In this document: one piece after another, positions 20,031-28,757 of the stretch
How positions within the stretch are numbered: the stretch's first letter is position 1
Layout: each line of letters opens with the position of its first letter
Origin: Proteobacteria bacterium UBA2363
GTDB lineage: Bacteria > Pseudomonadota > Gammaproteobacteria > Xanthomonadales > UBA2363
Length of the DNA: 64,000 bases
Reading direction: 5' to 3'
Assembly (NCBI GenBank): GCA_002344355.1
Contig: DDTN01000019.1
Coordinates: 121,736-185,735 of the forward strand
Position numbers and translations under genes: made by a program
The notes under the pieces: model-generated
What the model saw: the letters and a program-made list of their open reading frames with translations, nothing else
Databases searched by the model: none
What the model was told of the DNA's origin: nothing

Positions 20031-20214
20031 CGCCGGCGGTCGGCATGACGGCGGGTGCGACGCCGGCGCTGCGTCTGGCGGCGGCCCAGGCTCGCCGGCC
20101 GCCCCAGCGGAATCAACCGCTTGTCGGGCAATCCTCCCGGCGCCGGCACGCCAGGATCGCGCCCCGATCAGCCGCGACGGCCGGCGCCGGGGCCGCCCGC
20201 GGCGCCGGCCGGGC

Positions 20215-20856
20215 TCAGACCAGACCCAGCTCGAACGCCTTGAGCACGGCGCGGGTGCGGTCGCGCACGCCTAGCTTGGACAGGATGTTGGAGACGTGGT
20301 TCTTCACCGTGCCTTCGGCGACATTGAGGGAGTTGGCGATCTCCTTGTTGCTGTAGCCGCCGGCCATCAGGCGCAGGATCTCGGTCTCGCGGTCGGTCAG
20401 CGGGTCCGGCTGGTCGAGGCTGGCGAAGCTGTTCTGCATGCGGTCCAGGCCGGTGAGCAGGCGCTCGGTGACCGCCGGGCGCACCAGCGAGCCGCCGGCC
20501 GCCACGGTCTGCACCGCTTCCACCAGCTGCTCCAGGCTGACGTCCTTGAGCAGGTAGCCGCGGGCACCGGCCTTCAGTCCGGCGAGCACCAGCTCGTCGT
20601 CGTCGAAGGTGGTCAGGATGATGGTCGGCGGCAGCTCGCCGCTGGCCGAAAGCGCGCGCAGCACGTCGAGTCCGGACTTGCCGGGCATGCGCATGTCCAG
20701 CAGGACCACGTCGGGCCGCACCTTGGGCACCATCTCGATCGCCTGGTCGCCATCGGCCGCCTCGGCGACCACGTCGATCGCGTCCGACAGCGCCAGCAGG
20801 CTGCGGACACCCTGGCGGACCAGGGTCTGGTCGTCCACCAGCATCACGGAAATCAT
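20215..20856 (-). CDS. NarL/LuxR-type response regulator
   Basis: 213 residues. The receiver domain has acidic pocket D8-D9, phosphoacceptor D54 in 'VVLLDMRMPG', T in ILTTFDD and K in LLKDVS. The C-terminal LuxR helix-turn-helix is 'LTDRETEILRLMAGGYSNKE' followed by 'VAEGTVKNHVSNILSKLG'. It is the DNA-binding partner of the kinase encoded just upstream, with which it overlaps by 4 bp. The regulated genes are unknown. Confidence 0.93.
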   Translation of the reverse strand: MISVMLVDDQTLVRQGVRSLLALSDAIDVVAEAADGDQAIEMVPKVRPDVVLLDMRMPGKSGLDVLRALSASGELPPTIILTTFDDDELVLAGLKAGARGYLLKDVSLEQLVEAVQTVAAGGSLVRPAVTERLLTGLDRMQNSFASLDQPDPLTDRETEILRLMAGGYSNKEIANSLNVAEGTVKNHVSNILSKLGVRDRTRAVLKAFELGLV

Positions 20857-22004
20857 GGCAGGTCTCCTGTAGGCAGGACGGCGCGCAGGCGGAAGCCCTG
20901 CCCGACCGCGGTTTCGAAACTCAGCTCGCCACCATAGCGGCGCAGGCGCTCGGCCATGCCGCGCAGGCCATTGCCGGCGGCGACGGCATCGCAGCCGACG
21001 CCGTCGTCGCGCGCCACCACCTCGATGTGGCCGGCATCGTCGCGCGCGAAGCGCAGCCACAGGTGGCCGGCGTGGCCGTGGCGGACGGCGTTGGTGATCG
21101 ATTCCTGGGCGACGCGCAGCAGCACCTGGGCGCGCTCGGCGTCCTCCACCGCGAGATCGCCCGGCAGCTCCAGGTGGACCTGGATGCCCGGGACGCCCTC
21201 GACCAGCCGCTCCAGGGCCTCGCGGAGGTCGATCGCGGTATCGGCGCGCAGCACGCTGACCACCTCGCGGACGTCGGCCAGCAGCAGGCGGGTCAGCGAC
21301 TGCGCCTGGCGCACGTGCGCGCGGGCGTCGCCTTCCGTGCGATGGGCGGCGACCTCCAGGTTCAGCGACAGCGCGGTCAGGTGGTGGCCGAGCAGGTCGT
21401 GCAGCTCGCGCGAGATGCGCACCCGCTCGTTGGCGCGGCTGGACTCGGCCAGCAGGGCGCGGGTCGCGCGCAGCTCGGAATTGAGGCGGCGCTGCTCGTC
21501 GCGGGCCTCGGCCTGGCGCTTGGCGACCATCGAGGTGACGAAGGTGAAGCTGGTGTAGCCGAAGAACAGCCCGACCTGGAGCAGGGCGTCGAGCACGGTG
21601 AAGTCCTCGCGCGCCGCGAATACCGGCACCATGACCAGGTTCTGGGCGACCAGCCAGGCCAGGCCGACCGCCGGCGACAGCAGCCAGGGCAGCACCCCGG
21701 CGCTGACCAGCAGCAGGGCGCCGCCCAGGCCGGTCTCGCTGAAATGGCTGATCGCCGCCGGCGCCGCGCTCATCACCACCAGGGCGGCCAGCCGGAACAG
21801 GCCGGGGGCGCGCCCGAGATCGCGCGAGACCAGCCAGTAGGCGCCTCCGAAGGCCAGGTAGCAGCCCCACCAGGCCAGGTACTGCCAGGAATGGGGCCCC
21901 GCCCCGGCGAAGAACAGGGGCAGCCCGACCCAGGCCCAGGTGAACAGCCCGGCGTAGCGGAGCATGAGGGCGGAACTGAGGCGGACCGTCGGCATGGCCG
22001 CCAT
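20853..22004 (-). CDS. Sensor histidine kinase (HisKA_3 / DesK-like)
   Basis: 383 residues. Five or six N-terminal membrane helices (about 10-165) lead into a linker coiled coil and a HisKA_3 dimerisation domain with the phosphorylated His in 'RISRELHDLLGHHLTALSLN'. An HATPase_c domain follows with an N-box (VAQESITNAVRHG), a DDGVGC G1 box and GLRGMAERL. The layout is that of LiaS/DesK-type kinases that sense membrane or envelope state. The start may be ATG at 22004 or 21995; neither has a strong ribosome-binding site. Confidence 0.9.
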   Translation of the reverse strand: MAAMPTVRLSSALMLRYAGLFTWAWVGLPLFFAGAGPHSWQYLAWWGCYLAFGGAYWLVSRDLGRAPGLFRLAALVVMSAAPAAISHFSETGLGGALLLVSAGVLPWLLSPAVGLAWLVAQNLVMVPVFAAREDFTVLDALLQVGLFFGYTSFTFVTSMVAKRQAEARDEQRRLNSELRATRALLAESSRANERVRISRELHDLLGHHLTALSLNLEVAAHRTEGDARAHVRQAQSLTRLLLADVREVVSVLRADTAIDLREALERLVEGVPGIQVHLELPGDLAVEDAERAQVLLRVAQESITNAVRHGHAGHLWLRFARDDAGHIEVVARDDGVGCDAVAAGNGLRGMAERLRRYGGELSFETAVGQGFRLRAVLPTGDLP

Positions 22005-22144
22005 GCTAGAGCCCGGACCCGACCGGCGCAGCCGCCTAAAGTCACGGGCGCCCCGCCGGGCGCCGGTGTCGCGCAATCGACCGGGCTCCGGGATAATGCC
22101 GCCCTTGCCCGCGCCCGCCCCGGCGCGGCCGATCTGGAGAAACG

Positions 22145-22756
22145 ATGACCCTGCGCCTGCGCGACGCACTGGCCGACGACCTTGCCCGGGTCGCCGCCCT
22201 CAACGACGAGGCCGGCCTGGCGGTCGCCCCGCTCGGCGCCGACGATCTGCTGTGGCGCTTCCAGCGGGCCCCCTACTTCCGCATCGCCGAGTTCGACGGC
22301 GCGGTCGCCGGCTTCCTGGTCGCCCTCGATGCCGGTTCCGGCGACGGCAACCCCGGCTACCACTGGTTCCGGGCCAGGCACGATCGCTTCCTCTACGTCG
22401 ACCGCATCGTGGTCGCCTCCGGCTTCCGCGGCCTGGGCCTGGGCCGCGTGCTGTACGCCGACCTGATCAGCTTCGCCGAGCTCAGGGTGCCGGTGCTGGG
22501 CTGCCAGGTCGCCCTGGAACCGCGCGACGACACCGCCCTGCTGTTCCATGCCTCGCTGGGCTTCCGCGAGGCCGGCCAGGTCGCCGTGCCCGGCCTGGGC
22601 CGCGCCTGCATCATGGCCCGGGAACTGTGCAGCTTCCCCTGGGTGCACGAGACCTACCTGGCCAGCGGCGCCCGCCAGCTGCCGGGCCTGCCCTGGCTGC
22701 GCGGCCGCGAACTGCCGGCGGCCGAGCCCGGCCGGCGCGCCGCGGTGGGCGGCTGA
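22145..22756 (+). CDS. GNAT family N-acetyltransferase
   Basis: 203 residues with the GNAT acetyl-CoA-binding stretch 'VDRIVVASGFRGLGLGRVLY' and, later, 'FHASLGFREAGQ'. The substrate cannot be told. A GGAGAA ribosome-binding site lies 4 nt before the ATG. The gene ends 1 bp before the GTG of minC, so it may be co-transcribed with the division-site genes. Confidence 0.87.
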   Translation: MTLRLRDALADDLARVAALNDEAGLAVAPLGADDLLWRFQRAPYFRIAEFDGAVAGFLVALDAGSGDGNPGYHWFRARHDRFLYVDRIVVASGFRGLGLGRVLYADLISFAELRVPVLGCQVALEPRDDTALLFHASLGFREAGQVAVPGLGRACIMARELCSFPWVHETYLASGARQLPGLPWLRGRELPAAEPGRRAAVGG

Positions 22757-22757
22757 G

Positions 22758-23510
22758 GTGGCGGCCGGCACCGAGGCGGCCTGCGACCTGCGCGTCGGCC
22801 AGGTCGGCGTCGCCACCCTCAAGCTGCGCCGGCTCGACGCCGCGGCGATCGCCGCCGAGCTGCGCGCCAAGGTCGAGGCGGCCCCGCAGCTGCTCGAGCG
22901 CGCCGGGGTGATCGTCGACCTCAACGCCTTCACCGGGGCGCCGCCGCTGCAGGCGGTGCGCGAACTGCTGGCCGCCGTGCGCGGCGCCGGCCTGCTGCCG
23001 ATCGGCCTCACCTACGGCGCCAGCGACATCGACGCCCTCGCGCGCAGCCTGGAGCTGCCGCTGTTCAGCCGATTCCGGGCCAATTTCGAGGCCGGCGACG
23101 GCCGGTCGCCCGCCGCCGAGCCGGCCGCGGGCCCGCCCCCCGAGCCGGCCCGGACCGCCGGCCCGCCCGCGCAGGCGGCGGCCACCGGCATCCGCCTGCA
23201 CGAGGGCCATGTCCGGTCCGGCCAGCAGGTCTACGCGCGCGGCCAGGACCTGACCGTGGTCGGCAGCGTCGGCGCCGGCGCCGAGGTGATCGCCGACGGC
23301 AACATCCACATCTACGGCGCCCTGCGCGGACGCGCGCTGGCCGGCGCCGCCGGCGACTCCGCCGCGCGGGTGTTCTGCCGCGAGTTCTCCGCCGAACTGG
23401 TCGCCGTCGCCGGCCACTACCGCGTCCTGGACGATGCCCCGGCGGCGCTGCACGGCAAGGCGGTCCAGGTCCGGCTGGACGGCGAGCGCCTGCTGTTCGA
23501 GCCGCTATGA
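22758..23510 (+). CDS. minC: Septum site-determining protein MinC
   Basis: 250 residues. The N-terminal MinC_N domain (about 10-100) is followed by a Pro/Ala-rich linker (about 115-140) and the C-terminal beta-helical domain with 'GHVRSGQQVYARGQDLTVVG', 'GAEVIADGNIHIYGALRGRA' and 'FCREFSAELVAVAG'. The latter motif binds MinD. MinC blocks FtsZ assembly away from midcell. The GTG at 22758 directly follows the acetyltransferase stop; it is the last reasonable start before the conserved domain. minD and minE follow in order. Confidence 0.93.
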   Translation: MAAGTEAACDLRVGQVGVATLKLRRLDAAAIAAELRAKVEAAPQLLERAGVIVDLNAFTGAPPLQAVRELLAAVRGAGLLPIGLTYGASDIDALARSLELPLFSRFRANFEAGDGRSPAAEPAAGPPPEPARTAGPPAQAAATGIRLHEGHVRSGQQVYARGQDLTVVGSVGAGAEVIADGNIHIYGALRGRALAGAAGDSAARVFCREFSAELVAVAGHYRVLDDAPAALHGKAVQVRLDGERLLFEPL

Positions 23511-23559
23511 TCGCAAGCCAACGGCGGGCCCCGGCCCGCCCCGCACCAGGAGCACTCCG

Positions 23560-24369
23560 TTGAGCGAAGTCATCGTCGTCACCTCCGGCAAGGGGGGCGT
23601 GGGCAAGACCACGACCTCCGCCTCGATCGCCATGGGCCTGGCCCGGCGCGGCCACAAGGTCGTGGTCATCGACTTCGACGTCGGCCTGCGCAACCTGGAC
23701 CTGATCATGGGCTGCGAGCGCCGGGTGGTCTACGACTTCGTCAACGTCATCAACGGCGAGTGCACGCTCAAGCAGGCGCTCATCAAGGACAAGCGGCAGG
23801 ACAACCTGTCGATCCTGGCCGCCTCGCAGACCCGCGACAAGGACGCGCTGACCCGCGACGGCGTCGAGCGCGTGCTCGGGGAGCTGCGCGCCGACTTCGA
23901 CTACATCGTCTGCGACAGCCCCGCGGGCATCGAGAAGGGCGCGTTCCTGGCCATGTACTTCGCCGACCGCGCCATCGTCGTGGTCAATCCCGAGGTGTCC
24001 TCGGTGCGCGATTCCGACCGCATCCTCGGCCTGCTCGCCAGCAAGACCCGGCGCGCCGAGACCGGCGAGGGCAAGGTCCGCGAGCACCTCCTGCTGACCC
24101 GCTACAGCCCGCGCCGGGTCGCCGACGGCGACATGCTGAGCCTGAAGGACGTCGAGGACATCCTCGGCATCCCGGTGCTCGGCGTCATCCCGGAGTCCGA
24201 GGAGGTCCTGCAGTCGTCGAATTCCGGCAACCCGGTGATCCTGGACGCCGAGTCCCCGGCCGGCCAGGCCTACGACGACGCGGTCGCGCGCCTGCTCGGC
24301 GAGGACCGCCCGCTGCGCTTCATGGAGGCCGAGCGCAAGGGCCTGCTCAAGCGCCTGTTCGGAGGCTGA
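23560..24369 (+). CDS. minD: Septum site-determining protein MinD
   Basis: 269 residues, normal for MinD. It has the deviant Walker A 'GKGGVGKTTT' (residues 10-19, with the signature lysine K11), 'IDFDVGLRNLDL' and 'DSPAGIEKGA'. The C-terminal amphipathic membrane-targeting helix ends in KGLLKRLFGG. MinD is the membrane-binding ATPase that recruits MinC and is stimulated by MinE. The start is TTG, unusual but supported by AGGAG nine nucleotides upstream and by the family's N-terminus. Confidence 0.95.
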   Translation: MSEVIVVTSGKGGVGKTTTSASIAMGLARRGHKVVVIDFDVGLRNLDLIMGCERRVVYDFVNVINGECTLKQALIKDKRQDNLSILAASQTRDKDALTRDGVERVLGELRADFDYIVCDSPAGIEKGAFLAMYFADRAIVVVNPEVSSVRDSDRILGLLASKTRRAETGEGKVREHLLLTRYSPRRVADGDMLSLKDVEDILGIPVLGVIPESEEVLQSSNSGNPVILDAESPAGQAYDDAVARLLGEDRPLRFMEAERKGLLKRLFGG

Positions 24370-24372
24370 GCC

Positions 24373-24642
24373 ATGGGACTGCTCGACCTTTTCCGCAGCA
24401 AGCAGAAGAACACCGCGTCGCTGGCCAAGCAGCGCCTGCAGATCATCATCGCCCAGGGCCGCGCCGAGCGCGGCGGGCCGGACTACCTGCCGATGCTCAA
24501 GCGCGAGCTGCTCGAGGTGATCCGCAAGTACGTGCACGTCGATCCGGACGCGGTCGAGGTCAGCCTGGCCACCGAGGGCGACCACGAGGTGCTGGAGATG
24601 AACGTGATCCTGCCCGAGCGCCAGGGTGCCGGCGACCCCTGA
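24373..24642 (+). CDS. minE: Cell division topological specificity factor MinE
   Basis: 89 residues. N-terminal MGLLDLFRSKQKNTAS is the membrane-contacting helix, followed by 'AKQRLQIIIAQGRAERGG' (the MinD-contacting, switch-forming region) and a C-terminal dimerisation domain. MinE drives MinD ATP hydrolysis and the pole-to-pole oscillation. The start is 3 bp after minD. Confidence 0.95.
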   Translation: MGLLDLFRSKQKNTASLAKQRLQIIIAQGRAERGGPDYLPMLKRELLEVIRKYVHVDPDAVEVSLATEGDHEVLEMNVILPERQGAGDP

Positions 24643-25165
24643 CCGGTCGCGGCAGGCCGACGTGCTGCGCCTGCGCGAGATCGACGCCGGCGAGGTCGCC
24701 CGGCTCCTGGCCGGCTACGGCCTGCGCCTGGTGCCGGTCGCCGACGGCGAGGCGATCCCGGGCAGCTACTGGGGCGAGGACGAGGCCGGCGTCATCGGCT
24801 CGTGCGTCCATGCCCGCGCCGACACCCCCGTGCATTCCCTCCTGCACGAGGCCTGCCACCTGATCGTGCTGCCGCCCGAGCGGCGCGCCCGCGTGCACAC
24901 CGACGCCACCGACTCGCTGGCCGAGGAGGACGCCGCCTGCTACCTGCAGATCGTGCTGGCCGACCGCCTGGCCGGCGTCGGCCGCGCGCGCCTGATGGCC
25001 GACATGGACGCCTGGGGCTACAGCTTCCGCCTCGGCAGCGCCCGCGCCTGGTTCGAGCACGACGCCGAGGACGCGCGCGACTGGCTGGTGGCACGCGGCC
25101 TGCCGGATGCCCCGGACGGCCCGCCGCCCGTGGCGGCCGGCGACCGCCACCGCCACGCCGGCTGA
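24626..25165 (+). CDS. Conserved hypothetical protein with HEACH metallopeptidase-like motif
   Basis: 179 residues from a GTG that overlaps the end of minE by 17 bp. The central motif 'HSLLHEACHLIVLPPERR' has the HExxH pattern of zinc peptidases, and 'TDSLAEEDAACYLQIVLADRL' contains acidic residues that could supply a third ligand. 'MADMDAWGYSFRLGSARAWF' follows. No signal peptide is seen. I recognise this as a conserved protein type of this bacterial group, next to minE, but know of no demonstrated function. GTG at 24661 is an alternative, shorter start. Confidence 0.75.
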   Translation: MPATPDRSRQADVLRLREIDAGEVARLLAGYGLRLVPVADGEAIPGSYWGEDEAGVIGSCVHARADTPVHSLLHEACHLIVLPPERRARVHTDATDSLAEEDAACYLQIVLADRLAGVGRARLMADMDAWGYSFRLGSARAWFEHDAEDARDWLVARGLPDAPDGPPPVAAGDRHRHAG

Positions 25166-25331
25166 GCCGCGACGCCCCGCCCGGCGCCGCCGGCGACGAG
25201 CGCCCGGGCCGGCGCCCGCGTGCAGCCCCCGTGAAGGCGCCCGCCCCCGCCCCTGCCGTGGTGCAGCGCGCCTTGCCGCTCGCTCGAACCGTGTGCTGGA
25301 ATCGGCCATTCGATAGCGAATGGAGGGACCC

Positions 25332-27029
25332 ATGACCGACGCCGCCCGCCCCTGGCTCGCCAGCTATCCGCCTGGCATGCCGGCGCAGATCGACGCCGAC
25401 GCCTATCCCTCCATTCCCGCGGTCCTCGAGGAAGCCTGCCGCACCTTCGCCGACCGTCCCGCGTTCACCCAGTTCGGGCACACCTTCAGCTACGGCGACA
25501 TCGACCGTCTCAGCCGCGACTTCGCGGCCTTCCTGACCGGAACCCTGGGCCTGCGCCGCGGCGACCGCGTCGCCCTGATGATGCCGAACGTGCACCAGTA
25601 CCCGATCGCCCTCTTCGGGGTGCTGCGCGCCGGCCTCACCGTGGTCAACACCAACCCGCTGTACACCGCGCGCGAACTGCGCCACCAGCTGATCGACTCC
25701 GGCGCCAGGGCGATCGTGGTGCTGGAGAACTTCGCCGACACGGTCGAGAAGGTGCTGCCGGACACCAAGGTCGAGAAGGTGATCCTCACCACCGTGGCCG
25801 AGCTGGTGCCCGGCTTCAAGGGCCGCCTGGTCGATTTCGTGGTCAAGCACGTCAAGCGCATGGTGCCGCGGCACGGCCTGCGCGACACCGTCCGCTTCGG
25901 GCAGGCGCTGCGCAAGGGCGCCGGGCTGCACCTCGACGAGCCGTCGATCACCGGCGACGAGGTCGCCTTCCTGCAGTACACCGGCGGCACCACCGGCGTC
26001 GCCAAGGGCGCCATGCTGACCCACCGCAACATGGTCGCCAACATGCTGCAGGTGAAGACCTGGATCGGCGGGCACTGCAAGCCCGGCGTCGAGATCATCG
26101 TCACCGCGCTGCCGCTGTACCACATCTTCGCGCTGACCGCGAACTGCCTGGTGTTCATGCAGATCGGCGGCCGCAACCTGCTGATCCTCAACCCGCGCGA
26201 CATGAAGGGCTTCGTGAAGGAGCTCAAGCCCTGGCGCTTCACGGTGATCACCGGCGTGAACACGCTGTTCAACGGCCTGCTGCACACCGAGGGCTTCGAC
26301 CAGCTCGACTTCTCCGGCCTGCACCTGAGCCTGGGCGGCGGCATGGCGGTGCAGCGCGCGGTCGCCGAGCGCTGGAAGAAGACCACCGGCTGCACGCTGA
26401 TCGAGGCCTACGGGCTCACCGAGACCTCGCCGGCGGCCTGCATCAACCCGATGAACCTGCCCGAGTACAACGGCTCGATCGGCCTGCCGATCTGCTCCAC
26501 GGAGGCGGCGATCCGCGACGAGGAGGGCCGCGACCTCGGCCTCGACCAGGTCGGCGAGCTGTGCCTGCGCGGCCCGCAGGTCATGAAGGGCTACTGGCAG
26601 CGCGCCGACGAGACCGACAAGGTGCTGGGCGGCAGCGGCTGGCTGCGGACCGGCGACATGGCGCGCATGGACGCGCGCGGCTTCGTCTACATCGTCGACC
26701 GCAAGAAGGACATGATCCTGGTGTCGGGCTTCAACGTCTATCCGAACGAGATCGAGGACGTGGTCGCCGCCCACCCGGGCGTGCTCGAGGTCGCGGCGAT
26801 CGGCATCCCCGACGAGCGCGCCGGCGAGGTGGTCAAGCTGGTCGTGGTGCGCAAGGACCCGGCGCTCGACGAGGAGACCCTGCTCGACTATTGCCGCGAG
26901 AACCTGACCGGCTACAAGCGGCCGCGCGAGATCGAGTTCCGCGACGCCCTGCCGAAGACCAACGTCGGCAAGATCCTGCGCCGCGAACTGCGCGAGGAAC
27001 ACGAGAAACGGGCCGCCGCGGCCGGCTGA
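25332..27029 (+). CDS. fadD: Long-chain fatty acid-CoA ligase
   Basis: 565 residues, close to E. coli FadD. It has the AMP-binding motif 'YTGGTTGVAKGAML', 'EAYGLTETSP', 'GWLRTGDMARMD' and the C-terminal 'KILRREL', plus the fatty-acyl signature region 'DRKKDMILVSGFNVYPNEIE' (20 residues). It activates long-chain fatty acids to acyl-CoA at the inner membrane for beta-oxidation or lipid reuse. ATG at 25332 has a GGAGGG site 5 nt before it, better than ATG at 25320. The upstream gap 25166-25331 must carry its promoter. Confidence 0.93.
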   Translation: MTDAARPWLASYPPGMPAQIDADAYPSIPAVLEEACRTFADRPAFTQFGHTFSYGDIDRLSRDFAAFLTGTLGLRRGDRVALMMPNVHQYPIALFGVLRAGLTVVNTNPLYTARELRHQLIDSGARAIVVLENFADTVEKVLPDTKVEKVILTTVAELVPGFKGRLVDFVVKHVKRMVPRHGLRDTVRFGQALRKGAGLHLDEPSITGDEVAFLQYTGGTTGVAKGAMLTHRNMVANMLQVKTWIGGHCKPGVEIIVTALPLYHIFALTANCLVFMQIGGRNLLILNPRDMKGFVKELKPWRFTVITGVNTLFNGLLHTEGFDQLDFSGLHLSLGGGMAVQRAVAERWKKTTGCTLIEAYGLTETSPAACINPMNLPEYNGSIGLPICSTEAAIRDEEGRDLGLDQVGELCLRGPQVMKGYWQRADETDKVLGGSGWLRTGDMARMDARGFVYIVDRKKDMILVSGFNVYPNEIEDVVAAHPGVLEVAAIGIPDERAGEVVKLVVVRKDPALDEETLLDYCRENLTGYKRPREIEFRDALPKTNVGKILRRELREEHEKRAAAAG

Positions 27030-27109
27030 ACGCCGACCGCCGCGCCACGCCGGCGCGGCGCTGGGCTATAGTCACGACGTCGCGGCCACAGCCGCGGCAC
27101 TCCGAAGTC

Positions 27110-27215
27110 GAACCGCCTGCCTCCGGCAACGGAAACGGCGGCCGACCGTGGCGCCCGGTGCGCCACCTGGGTCGACGGGGAAACCCGGCGGCCTCCCACT
27201 CTTCGGAAAGGAGTG
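27110..27215 (+). promoter_or_regulatory. Candidate molybdenum-cofactor (Moco) riboswitch upstream of moaA
   Basis: The leader of moaA shows conserved-looking elements of the Moco RNA motif. There is an inner GGAAAC segment (27131-27136), the stem GTGGCGC/GCGCCAC (27148-27154 with 27160-27166), CGACC (27143-27147) pairing with GGTCG (27170-27174), and a GGG-GAAA-CCC tetraloop hairpin (27177-27186), followed by GGCGGCCTCCCAC. The final stem, CACTCTT (27197-27203) with AAGGAGTG (27208-27215, one G bulged), encloses the GGAG ribosome-binding site of moaA. Ligand binding would therefore plausibly control translation. Known family: Moco RNA in front of moaA in Proteobacteria. The fold was drawn by hand. 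Confidence 0.75.
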
Positions 27216-27219
27216 TGCG

Positions 27220-28203
27220 ATGCCGTCCCTCGCCGACCGCCACGGTCGGAGTTTCCCCTATCTGCGGCTTTCGCTGCTGGAGGCCTGCAACTTCCGTTGC
27301 GGCTACTGCCTGCCGGACGGCCATCGGCCGTTGCCCGGAAAGCCCGCCGACCTGCGCCTGGACGAGATCGGCCGGCTGCTGCGCGCGTTCGCGCGGCTGG
27401 GCATGCGCAAGCTGCGCCTGACCGGCGGCGAACCCAGCCTGCGCCGCGACCTGCCCGAGGTGATCGCGCTCGCCGCGGCGGTGCCGGGCATCGCCAAGGT
27501 GGCGATGACCACCAACGGCGAACTGCTGGCGCGCCGCATCGACGCCTGGCGCGCGGCCGGCCTCAGCCACCTCAACGTCAGCGTCGACGCCCTGGACCGC
27601 GCGCGCTTCGCGGCGATCACCGGTCGCGACCGTCTGCCGCAGATCCTCGACGGCGTCGAACGCGCGCTGACCGCCGGCCTGCGCGCGGTCAAGCTCAACG
27701 CCGTGCTCCTGCGCGGCCTCAACGACGACCAGCTGCCGGCGTTCATCGGCTTCGTGCGCGAGCGGCCGCTCGACGTCCGCTTCATCGAACTGATGCGCAC
27801 CGGCGACAACGGCGACCATTTCGCCCGCCACCACGTGCGCGCCACCGTGCTGGAGGCGCAGTTGCGCGAACGCGGTTGGCGGCCGCAGCCGCGCGCCTTC
27901 GATGCCGGCCCCTCGGTCGACTGGGGGCACCCCGACTACCAGGGCCGGATCGGCATCATCGCGCCCTACGCGCCGGACTTCTGCGCCGGCTGCAACCGCC
28001 TGCGGGTGACCGCCGGCGGCGACCTGCGCCTGTGCCTGTTCGGCGAGACCGGCATCCCGCTGCGCCCGCTGCTGCAATCGGACGACCAGGCCGCCGAGCT
28101 GGAGGCGACCCTGGTCGCACAACTCGGCCTGAAGGCCGCCAGCCATGCCCTGCACGAAGGCCGCACCGGCCTGGTGCCCCACCTGGCGTCGATCGGAGGC
28201 TGA
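27220..28203 (+). CDS. moaA: GTP 3',8-cyclase MoaA
   Basis: 327 residues. Radical-SAM cluster motif CNFRCGYC near the N-terminus, SAM-contact motif LTGGEPSLRRDL, a second cluster near the C-terminus (CAGCNRLRVTAGGDLRLC) and the required C-terminal GG. It opens molybdenum cofactor synthesis by converting GTP to 3',8-cyclo-GTP. ATG at 27220 has AAGGAG 6 nt upstream, inside the riboswitch-like hairpin. It is the first gene of a six-gene Moco operon running to 31353. Confidence 0.95.
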   Translation: MPSLADRHGRSFPYLRLSLLEACNFRCGYCLPDGHRPLPGKPADLRLDEIGRLLRAFARLGMRKLRLTGGEPSLRRDLPEVIALAAAVPGIAKVAMTTNGELLARRIDAWRAAGLSHLNVSVDALDRARFAAITGRDRLPQILDGVERALTAGLRAVKLNAVLLRGLNDDQLPAFIGFVRERPLDVRFIELMRTGDNGDHFARHHVRATVLEAQLRERGWRPQPRAFDAGPSVDWGHPDYQGRIGIIAPYAPDFCAGCNRLRVTAGGDLRLCLFGETGIPLRPLLQSDDQAAELEATLVAQLGLKAASHALHEGRTGLVPHLASIGG

Positions 28204-28205
28204 CC

Positions 28206-28757
28206 ATGGACAAGGGCACCGGATTCCAGATGGCCGACGTGCGCGGCAAGCCGGCGACCCGGCGGCGCGCGGTGGCGACGGGCGAACTGCTCGCCGGCGA
28301 TGCCTTCGACGACATCGCCGCGCGCCGCCTGCCCAAGGGCGACGCCCTGCTGATGGCGCAGGTCGCCGGCCTGCAGGGCGCCAAGTCGGCCAGCCAGCTG
28401 ATGCCCCTGTGCCATCCGCTGCCGCTGGACTTCGTCGACCTGCACTGGCGGCTGCTGCCGGAGCGACAGGCGGTGCGGATCTACTGCGAGGTCGCGACGA
28501 CTGCACGCACCGGCGTCGAGATGGAGGCGCTGGCCGGGGTCAGCGCCGCCCTGCTCACCCTGTACGACCTGACCAAGCCGGTGCAGCCGGCCCTGGCGAT
28601 CTCCGGCATCCGCCTGCTGTTCAAGGAAGGCGGCAAGAAGGGCCTGTGGCTGCACCCGGACGGCATGGACGGCGATGAACGCGCGCGCTACCAGCCGCAG
28701 ACGCCGCAGCCGGCGGGCGGTGCGCACGGCCACATGGAGGTGCCCGGTGCGGGTTGA
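28206..28757 (+). CDS. moaC: Cyclic pyranopterin monophosphate synthase MoaC
   Basis: 183 residues, slightly longer than usual (about 160). Family motifs: MADVRGKPATRRRAVATG, 'PKGDALLMAQVAGLQGAKSA', 'LMPLCHPLPLDFV', and 'TARTGVEMEALAGVSAALLT' with the active-site region. MoaC completes cPMP formation after MoaA. It begins 2 bp after moaA. A C-terminal tail of about 25 residues, Pro/Gly/Gln-rich, overlaps the start of moeA and is not conserved. Confidence 0.95.
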   Translation: MDKGTGFQMADVRGKPATRRRAVATGELLAGDAFDDIAARRLPKGDALLMAQVAGLQGAKSASQLMPLCHPLPLDFVDLHWRLLPERQAVRIYCEVATTARTGVEMEALAGVSAALLTLYDLTKPVQPALAISGIRLLFKEGGKKGLWLHPDGMDGDERARYQPQTPQPAGGAHGHMEVPGAG

